From Acidobacteriaceae bacterium (GTDB taxonomy: Bacteria; Acidobacteriota; Terriglobia; Terriglobales; Acidobacteriaceae), in assembly GCA_030042915.1 (NCBI GenBank), contig JASHYS010000055.1:1-6634 (forward strand): a stretch of 6,634 nt of DNA, written 5' to 3'. Below the pieces are notes generated by a model. The model was not told the origin of the DNA. It saw only the letters and a list, made by a program, of their open reading frames with translations, and searched no databases. Shown one piece after another: positions 1 to 3,771 of the stretch (positions are counted from its first letter, which is position 1; each line of letters starts with the position of its first letter). A program made the translations under genes and the position numbers.

Positions 1-203
1 AGGCCTATGCGAGCTTCATTGCGCAGCGGCACGTGGACCTGATCACGGTGCGCGACCCCAGCGAGTCGGCCGCCAAGCTGTACCATAGCGATGCCTGGCC
101 AGAGAGCTATGCGATTGATCGCAATGGCATTATCCGCAGGAAGTTCATCGGGCCGCAGGAATGGACCAGCCCCGAGATCCAGAACTTTTTGAAAAGCCTC
201 TAG
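1..203 (+). CDS. TlpA/ResA-like thioredoxin-fold protein, 3' end only
   Basis: The reading frame enters from the left edge (first full codon at 3) and ends with TAG at 201-203, giving the last 66 residues. They read AYASFIAQRHVDLITVRDPS, then a stretch with WPESYAIDRNGIIRRKFIG and a C-terminal EIQNFLKSL. The WPESY segment matches the cis-proline loop of TlpA/ResA/peroxiredoxin-like proteins, followed by the usual strand IDRNGIIRRKFIG and the last helix. Such proteins are periplasmic or membrane-anchored thiol-disulfide oxidoreductases, often serving cytochrome c maturation or oxidative stress. The CxxC active site would lie upstream of the window, so redox activity and any signal peptide cannot be checked. 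The gene converges on the SRPBCC gene across about 290 bp of non-coding DNA. Confidence 0.8.
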   Translation, partial: AYASFIAQRHVDLITVRDPSESAAKLYHSDAWPESYAIDRNGIIRRKFIGPQEWTSPEIQNFLKSL

Positions 204-236
204 ATCAGCGACATATAGGCAAGCCGAAAAAGGGGC

Positions 237-334
237 CCGCCATCCTGAGTGAAGCAGGTGCGGTCGTGAACTGAGATCACACTGCTGCCCCGAGTTCTGT
301 CATCCTGACGAGCGCAGCGAGGAAGGATCTGCGG
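237..334. repeat. two CATCCTGA-type repeat motifs, 60 bp apart
   Basis: CATCCTGA occurs at 241-248 and again at 301-308 in the same orientation. The first copy continues GTGAAGCAGG. The second continues CGAGCGCAGCGAGGAAGGATCT. In the second copy ATCCT (302-306) and AGGAT (324-328) form an inverted pair. From memory, CATCCTGAGCGAAGCGAAGGATCT-like sequences recur in intergenic DNA of many acidobacterial genomes, so this is probably a degenerate dispersed repeat. That identification is recall, not a search. No protein-like reading frame is convincing here. Confidence 0.5.
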
Positions 335-336
335 TT

Positions 337-365
337 CGGCACTTGGGCGAATCGTCGCCCAGCCG
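337..365. repeat. bulged hairpin in the convergent intergenic region
   Basis: TGGGCGA (344-350) pairs perfectly with TCGCCCA (355-361) around an ATCG tetraloop. After a three-base bulge (341-343) the stem continues with CGGC (337-340) against GCCG (362-365). It is eleven base pairs in all and GC-rich. No U-tract follows on either strand, so it is not a classical intrinsic terminator. It may still limit read-through or stabilise a 3' end between the converging genes, or be part of the dispersed repeat. Confidence 0.5.
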
Positions 366-410
366 GTGCGTACCGTGATCAGAGGGCGCGCTTGAGCCGA
401 GCCGCCGCAG

Positions 411-437
411 CCATCCCGGGCGGGGCTCCCGGGATGG
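411..437. repeat. perfect 10-bp inverted repeat between convergent genes
   Basis: CCATCCCGGG (411-420) and CCCGGGATGG (428-437) are exact reverse complements separated by the 7-base loop CGGGGCT. The structure lies between the TlpA-like gene (+) and the SRPBCC gene (-). It could act as a bidirectional transcript end, but no run of T follows on either side, so Rho-independent termination is not directly supported. Confidence 0.55.
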
Positions 438-496
438 ACCTGCGTTAGCTTTGCGTCACTTGCCTCGCACATGACGATCATGCCAGCTTCAACTTC

Positions 497-1006
497 TTAC
501 TTCGCCCGCGCCAGCTCCGCAACCACTGCAGCGAGTTTATCCAGTATCTGCTTGGTGCCTTCCAGCTGACCGCTCTGGATCGCGTTCTGCATGGTTTCGT
601 TGCCAATGAAGGTGAGTTTCGTCTGGCCGTTTCCAAAGTCCTCAAAGAGAATCACGTCGCGCGCGCCCTCTATGGCCTCATGCTCGATTCCAATTTGCTC
701 GGGCTCAATCCTGCTTCCGTCGGAGTCGGCAAAGTACATTGAGGAAACGATCTTCTCGTGCGGAACAATCTCATGGTATTCGCCGCCATTCCAGAACTCC
801 TGCCCATCCGGCGCTCTCATGCAGTAGAGAAATTTCCCTCCCACGCGAAAATCCATCCGGCAAAAAGGCGCAGTAAAACCCTTCGGCCCCCACCACTGCT
901 TCACATATTTCGGGTCTGTCCACGCTTTCCAAACCAGTTCGCGTGGGGCATCAAAAACTCGTGTCACAGTCATCCGTTCGATCTCACTCACCGTGCTTTT
1001 TGTCAT
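497..1006 (-). CDS. SRPBCC/AHSA1-domain (START-like) protein
   Basis: The 169-residue product has the hallmarks of the AHSA1 (Aha1 C-terminal-like) SRPBCC family. An N-terminal strand is followed by RVFDAPRELVWKAWTDP (about 17-32), VKQWWGPKGF (35-44) and DFRVGGKFLYCMRAPDG (52-68). Next come a YHEIVPHEKIV strand-turn (77-87) and a C-terminal helix with QILDKLAAVVAEL (153-165). The fold makes a hydrophobic ligand cavity; no ligand or reaction can be assigned. Length is normal for the family. ATG 1006 is chosen because AGGAGG lies six bases upstream; a TTG at 1012 is in frame but overlaps the Shine-Dalgarno region. The start lies inside the 3' end of the ArsR-family gene (23-base overlap), so the two are probably translationally coupled. 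ArsR plus AHSA1-type protein is a widespread pair in which the regulator controls its neighbour. Confidence 0.9.
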   Translation of the reverse strand: MTKSTVSEIERMTVTRVFDAPRELVWKAWTDPKYVKQWWGPKGFTAPFCRMDFRVGGKFLYCMRAPDGQEFWNGGEYHEIVPHEKIVSSMYFADSDGSRIEPEQIGIEHEAIEGARDVILFEDFGNGQTKLTFIGNETMQNAIQSGQLEGTKQILDKLAAVVAELARAK

Positions 1007-1340
1007 GTCCAACCTCCTCTTTTTTCATTTGCTTCACAACCGCATCCAGCTTGTCCAAACTCTCTTCCCAGAATTGGCGATAATTGATCGCCCAGTCGCT
1101 GACGGTCTTTATCGCCTGTGGCCTGAGCGTGCAAACACTCTCTCGTCCCCGCTTGGTCTTGATCACAATTTGTGCCCGCACCAGGTAGGCAATATGTTTT
1201 GAAATCATCTGCTGCGAGAGCGCAAATGGCTCCGTCAATCCATGCACTGAGGCAGGCCCACGCGAGAGCCGTTCGATCATGGCCCGGCGGGTCGGATCAG
1301 ACAAAGCCGCGAACGTTGTATCCAAGCTATCCACAACCAT
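984..1340 (-). CDS. ArsR-family winged-helix transcriptional repressor
   Basis: The 118-residue product begins MVVDSLDTTFAALSDPTRRA, the standard start of ArsR/SmtB regulators. A winged helix follows: helix-turn-helix at about 32-55 (VHGLTEPFALSQQMISKHIAYL) and a beta-wing with KTKRGRESVCTLRP (61-74). A long dimerisation helix ends in YRQFWEESLDKLDAVVKQMK. There is only one cysteine (C70) and no ELCVCDL-type metal site, so it is probably not a metal sensor. It resembles the SdpR-like regulators paired with SRPBCC proteins. It overlaps the downstream SRPBCC gene by 23 bases. The ATG at 1340 has no Shine-Dalgarno sequence and lies in the centre of a palindrome. An in-frame GTG (codon 3, 1334-1332) lies about seven bases after a -10-like TACCAT and could be a leaderless start instead. 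Autorepression is inferred from the palindrome. Confidence 0.93.
   Translation of the reverse strand: MVVDSLDTTFAALSDPTRRAMIERLSRGPASVHGLTEPFALSQQMISKHIAYLVRAQIVIKTKRGRESVCTLRPQAIKTVSDWAINYRQFWEESLDKLDAVVKQMKKEEVGHDKKHGE
1013..1018 (-). promoter_or_regulatory. Shine-Dalgarno site of the SRPBCC gene
   Basis: On the - strand AGGAGG occupies 1018-1013 and is followed after six bases by ATG at 1006. This fixes the start at 1006 rather than the in-frame TTG at 1012. The site lies inside the coding end of the upstream ArsR-family gene, consistent with coupled translation. Confidence 0.75.
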
Positions 1341-1352
1341 ATGGTAGTGGAT
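1329..1352. promoter_or_regulatory. 24-bp palindrome centred on the arsR-like start: likely operator
   Basis: The left arm ATCCACAACCAT (1329-1340) and right arm ATGGTAGTGGAT (1341-1352) are reverse complements except for one mismatched pair (1335/1346). The symmetry centre falls exactly before the ATG of the ArsR-family gene on the - strand. It covers the proposed -10 box. ArsR dimers bind such imperfect palindromes of about 20-25 bp at their own promoters, so this is the best candidate for an autoregulatory operator. Confidence 0.7.
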
Positions 1353-1368
1353 TTTCTACCGATGTCAA
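1341..1368 (-). promoter_or_regulatory. putative promoter of the arsR-like/SRPBCC operon
   Basis: On the - strand a consensus -35 TTGACA (1368-1363) is followed after 16 bases by TACCAT (1346-1341), which matches the -10 consensus at four of six bases. The expected transcript start falls near 1334, six bases inside the annotated ORF and on an in-frame GTG. The -10 lies within the palindromic operator, so a bound repressor would block RNA polymerase. Confidence 0.5.
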
Positions 1369-1832
1369 GTGGAATTTCGCGATTCTTTCAGGGCCGGCGC
1401 CTAGGTCAAGCCCCCTCTTCCTGAGTCATAGGCGCAAGTCGCTGAAAACAAATCCTAAAAATCCCACCCCTGTTTTGCAGATTATTTCGCGCCTCAGGCG
1501 CACAATCTCTCCCATGATCACAAATCCAACGCGCGGCGAGGCTTCTTCGGCCTGCGCCCAGGTCCGGTCTGCACATGCCAACGAAGCGGGATCCCGGCCA
1601 TCCGGGGTACAGAGCGGCACCCACGGAGCCCAATTTGCCGCCCGGAAAATGAATAATAATGTCTCTTTTTCATCGTATGTTTGCCGCACGGCGTTGGCTA
1701 ACTCCTTCGAAATCAATGCAGCTCTCCTGGACGCACCCTCGAAAATCGCCAAAAATAGCTCGTATAAGTGCGCATTTTGACCGGGAAAAAGCGCGTAGGA
1801 TGTGCAGCTTTTATGCCACGCAAAAATAACGC
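1369..1832. other. long gene-poor spacer upstream of the YtrA-type gene
   Basis: About 460 bp between the ArsR promoter and the YtrA promoter hold no recognisable gene. On the - strand one frame is open from at least 1830 down to a stop at 1426. Its only start in the 3' two-thirds is a TTG at 1752, giving 108 residues (MAIFEGASRRAALISKELAN and onward). I recognise no family in it. No Shine-Dalgarno sequence precedes the TTG. Codons such as consecutive TTA and ATT are unlike the GC-rich third positions of the neighbouring genes, so I favour non-coding DNA or a decayed gene. Base composition is visibly more AT-rich from 1640 to 1830 than in the flanks. No strong hairpin, tRNA or repeat was found. 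Confidence 0.4.
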
Positions 1833-1862
1833 TTGACAGTTCTGCTCTATTAGTGTTCTAGT
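1833..1862 (+). promoter_or_regulatory. putative promoter of the ytrA-like/slipin operon
   Basis: A perfect -35 box TTGACA (1833-1838) is preceded by an A-rich stretch CAAAAATAAC (1821-1830) that could act as an UP element. With an 18-base spacer the -10 would be TCTAGT (1857-1862), matching four of six consensus positions. The transcript would then start near 1869, giving a leader of about 5 to 14 bases. The -10 overlaps the GTTCTA repeats. Confidence 0.5.
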
Positions 1863-1875
1863 TCTATAGAACATT
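1852..1875. promoter_or_regulatory. iterated GTTCTA/TAGAAC operator
   Basis: GTTCTA is present twice in tandem (1855-1860, 1861-1866), followed directly by its inverse TAGAAC (1867-1872). The second copy and the inverse form a perfect 12-bp palindrome, GTTCTATAGAAC. The outer copy forms a wider dyad, AGTGTTCTA (1852-1860) against TAGAACATT (1867-1875), with one mismatch and a six-base spacer. It sits on the expected -10 and transcript start, the usual position for autorepression by a GntR-family dimer. Confidence 0.65.
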
Positions 1876-1882
1876 GACGCCG

Positions 1883-2299
1883 ATGATCAGCCCTTCCAAA
1901 CCCGCCATCCGCTTTCTGCTCGACCTTCACAGCGGCGTCCCGGCCTACCGCCAGATCATCGACCAGGTGCGAGGGGCGCTGGCTTCCGGAGCACTGTCGA
2001 CCGGCGACCAGTTGCCCACCGTGCGTCAGCTCGCCGTCGACCTGGCCATTAATCCCAACACCGTAGTGCGCGCTTACAGGGAGCTGGAGCTGGGCGGCCT
2101 GCTTGAGACGCATCAGGGCACGGGCACCTTCATCAGTACGCAGACTCTGGCCCGCCCGGTTGCCGAGCGCGAGCGGCAGTTGGCGCAGATTGCAGCCGAT
2201 GCCGTGGCGCGCAGCGGCGCCGCGGGGTTCACCATCGACGATCTCGTTCAGCAGTTGCAGGCCTGGCCGAAAGGTCCGGCCGCGAAGGAGAAAGTATGA
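1883..2299 (+). CDS. YtrA-subfamily GntR transcriptional regulator
   Basis: The 138-residue product has the GntR winged helix at about residues 17-86: GVPAYRQIIDQVRGALASG, then GDQLPTVRQLAVDLAINPNT, VVRAYRELELGGLL and the wing GTGTFIS. It has only a short helical tail (about 95-128) and lacks the larger FadR, HutC or MocR effector domains. This is the architecture of the YtrA subfamily (usually 120-140 residues), known to repress linked transport or membrane genes. ATG 1883 is taken as the start. A TTG at 1874 would add three residues (MTP). Neither has a Shine-Dalgarno sequence, so initiation is probably leaderless or nearly so. The stop overlaps the next gene's start in ATGA (2296-2299), which ties this regulator to the slipin gene. 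YtrA genes usually sit by ABC transporter genes; none is present here. Confidence 0.93.
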   Translation: MISPSKPAIRFLLDLHSGVPAYRQIIDQVRGALASGALSTGDQLPTVRQLAVDLAINPNTVVRAYRELELGGLLETHQGTGTFISTQTLARPVAERERQLAQIAADAVARSGAAGFTIDDLVQQLQAWPKGPAAKEKV

Positions 2300-3174
2300 T
2301 CAACATTTCGCCCAAATTCGCCGCCTCAAACACCAACGCTGTGGCGGTGGCTGCTTTTCTGGTTTGCGTTGCCGGCGGGGCCATTGCGACCGTCGAAACG
2401 CAACGCCCCGTTTTCGTCGTTGCCGGTGTGCTCCTCGGTCTCTACCTGCTGTTTGCCATCAAGGTGGTGCGGCAATGGGAAAAAGCGGTCAAGCTGCGCG
2501 TGGGCCATTATGTGGGTTTGCGCGGCCCGGGACTGTTCTTCATCGTTCCCGTTGTCGAGAACCTGAGCAACTACGTGGATCAGCGCGTGCGAGTGACCAG
2601 CGTGTTCGCCGAGTCCACGCTCACGCGCGACACCGTGCCGGTGAACGTGGATGCGATTGTGTTCTGGATGGTATGGAACGCCGAGAAGGCGGTCCTCGAA
2701 GTGGAGAACTACAACGACGCCATCACGCTGAGCGCGCAGACAGCGTTGCGCGAGTCGATCGGCCGCCACGAGCTGCATCAGATTCTCGCCGAACGCGAGA
2801 TGCTGGGCCAGGAGCTGCAGCGCATCCTCGATCAGAAGACCAATCCCTGGGGAATCACGGTGCAGTCGGTGGAGATCCGCGATGTGCAGATTCCCTCGCA
2901 GCTTCAGGATGCAATGTCGCGCGAAGCGCAGGCCGAGCGCGAACGCCGTGCGCGTGTCATCCTGGGCACGGCCGAGACCGAAATTGCCGACAAATTCGCG
3001 GCAGCCGCGGCGACGTATAAAGACGATCCCGTCGCTCTGCATCTGCGCGCCATGAACATGCTCTATGAGGCCATCAAGGAGCGCGGTTCGATGGTGATTG
3101 TGCCGTCGTCGGCCGTGGAAACCATGGGACTGGGCGGCTCGCTGGCCACGGCTTCGCTGGCCAAGCAGCAGTAA
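2296..3174 (+). CDS. stomatin/slipin-type SPFH (band 7) membrane protein
   Basis: The product has 292 residues. Two adjacent hydrophobic segments (about 14-33 and 38-56) form an N-terminal membrane hairpin or double span. The SPFH/band 7 domain follows (about 60-215), with WEKAVKLRVGHYVGLRGPGL, FFIVPVVE, then VPVNVDAIVFWMVWN, ALRESIGRHELHQIL, NPWGITVQSVEIRDVQIP and a charged helical MSREAQAERERRARVI segment. The tail (236-292) carries LHLRAMNMLYEAI and MVIVPSSAVE, as in slipins. These proteins oligomerise on the inner membrane and are linked to membrane microdomain organisation and protease regulation; the exact role here is unknown. AAGGAG lies five bases before ATG 2296, and the start overlaps the regulator's stop, so expression is coupled to the YtrA-type gene. 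The usual slipin partner NfeD is not in the window. Confidence 0.93.
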   Translation: MINISPKFAASNTNAVAVAAFLVCVAGGAIATVETQRPVFVVAGVLLGLYLLFAIKVVRQWEKAVKLRVGHYVGLRGPGLFFIVPVVENLSNYVDQRVRVTSVFAESTLTRDTVPVNVDAIVFWMVWNAEKAVLEVENYNDAITLSAQTALRESIGRHELHQILAEREMLGQELQRILDQKTNPWGITVQSVEIRDVQIPSQLQDAMSREAQAERERRARVILGTAETEIADKFAAAAATYKDDPVALHLRAMNMLYEAIKERGSMVIVPSSAVETMGLGGSLATASLAKQQ

Positions 3175-3207
3175 ACGGAGCAATACGGAAAAACTCTTAC
3201 GCTACGC

Positions 3208-3216
3208 TGTTATCCT
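3208..3216 (+). promoter_or_regulatory. possible extended -10 of the HMA-like gene
   Basis: TG-T-TATCCT (3208-3216) resembles an extended -10 element. Its expected transcript start, about seven bases downstream, coincides with ATG 3223, and the gene has no Shine-Dalgarno sequence. No good -35 is visible, and the upstream gene could also supply transcription. Confidence 0.3.
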
Positions 3217-3222
3217 GAGCCC

Positions 3223-3486
3223 ATGACCACGGTGGAGATTTCTTATCGCTATACTGAACCGCCCACCGAGAAAGTGGCGTCGGCGCTGGCCCGCGCACGC
3301 GACGTTTACGGAATCAGGAAACTGAGCTTTGATGGCCAGGCGCGCACCTTGCGCGTCGAATTCGACGCCACGCGCCTGAACGCCGCTGCAGTGACCAAGC
3401 TCATCCGCGAGGCCGGCCTGGAGATCACTGAGGAACAGCCACTGCGCGGCCAGCCTGCGCCTCCGACAGCGTCGCCCGCGACCTGA
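3223..3486 (+). CDS. small HMA-like ferredoxin-fold protein without CxxC
   Basis: This 87-residue protein shows a beta-alpha-beta-beta-alpha-beta pattern: strand TVEISYRY (3-10), helix TEKVASALARARD (15-27), strands IRKLSFDG (31-38) and TLRVEFDAT (42-50), helix NAAAVTKLIREAG (53-65), strand LEITE (66-70). A Pro/Ala-rich tail follows. The order and spacing match heavy-metal-associated (HMA) domains, but the CxxC metal-binding loop between strand 1 and helix 1 reads YTEPPTEKV and the protein has no cysteine at all. Copper chaperone function is therefore unlikely. Identification rests on secondary-structure pattern, not a specific family match. It starts 48 bases after the slipin stop and may be in the same transcript or have its own short-leader promoter. 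No Shine-Dalgarno sequence precedes the ATG. Function unknown. Confidence 0.72.
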   Translation: MTTVEISYRYTEPPTEKVASALARARDVYGIRKLSFDGQARTLRVEFDATRLNAAAVTKLIREAGLEITEEQPLRGQPAPPTASPAT

Positions 3487-3495
3487 CAACACGCG

Positions 3496-3524
3496 TTGCG
3501 CCAGCAGTCTAACCTTGATACCCT
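3496..3524 (+). promoter_or_regulatory. weak putative promoter of tRNA-Arg
   Basis: TTGCGC (3496-3501) and TACCCT (3519-3524) are separated by 17 bases. The -10 fits TANNNT but only three of six consensus positions. A start near 3531 would give a leader of about 35 bases before the mature tRNA. Confidence 0.3.
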
Positions 3525-3540
3525 GTGAATGGTTCGATGT

Positions 3541-3557
3541 GGCTTCGTTCTGAAGCC
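3541..3557 (+). repeat. hairpin in the tRNA-Arg leader
   Basis: GGCTTC (3541-3546) and GAAGCC (3552-3557) form a perfect 6-bp stem with a five-base loop, ending eight bases before the mature tRNA 5' end. No U-tract follows, so it is not an obvious terminator for the upstream gene. It may guide 5' processing or be incidental. Confidence 0.4.
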
Positions 3558-3565
3558 TGACGTGT

Positions 3566-3642
3566 GCGCCCGTAGCTCAGCTGGATAGAGCGACTGACTA
3601 CGAATCAGTAGGTCGGGAGTTCGAATCTCTCCGGGCGCGCCA
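3566..3642 (+). tRNA. tRNA-Arg (anticodon ACG), CCA encoded
   Basis: The 77-base cloverleaf folds fully. The acceptor stem is GCGCCCG/CGGGCGC (3566-3572, 3632-3638), and the D arm is GCTC/GAGC with loop AGCTGGATA. The anticodon stem is ACTGA/TCAGT with loop CTACGAA, and the T arm is GGGAG/CTCTC (one G-U pair) with loop TTCGAAT. The discriminator is G and the encoded CCA is at 3640-3642. The anticodon ACG is at 3600-3602; in bacteria A34 of this tRNA is deaminated to inosine by TadA, so it reads CGU, CGC and CGA codons. It separates the regulator/slipin genes from the glycoside hydrolase operon. Confidence 0.97.
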
Positions 3643-3771
3643 TTCCCTCAATAACTTATAGAGCATCCCATTCCTGCTCAAGGCCGGACGACGGTTCAAT
3701 GAATGCGCGCTTGTGGCCAGTGGCGTGCGGTCCATAGAATGATGCCCGACCCGGATGCGGGAGATGGAAGA

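Noticed and set aside
200..481. 93-codon open frame on the - strand across the convergent intergenic region
   Set aside because: It runs through the repeat motif and both hairpins, has low-complexity content and matches no family I recognise.
1172..1780. 202-codon + strand frame
   Set aside because: Its first part is antisense to the well-supported ArsR-family gene, and its composition is unlike a folded protein.
2103..3020. 305-codon + strand frame overlapping the YtrA-type and slipin genes
   Set aside because: It is an arginine-rich alternative frame of GC-rich coding DNA; both real genes in the region are clear family members.
2326..3183. 285-codon antisense frame over the slipin gene
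   Set aside because: It is rich in His/Arg/Leu as expected from the complement of GC-rich codons and resembles no known protein.
3703..3771. N-terminal extension of the GH2 protein from ATG 3703
   Set aside because: It would bury the twin-arginine motif at residues 34-35 of the protein, and ATG 3772/3778 have better-placed ribosome binding sites.
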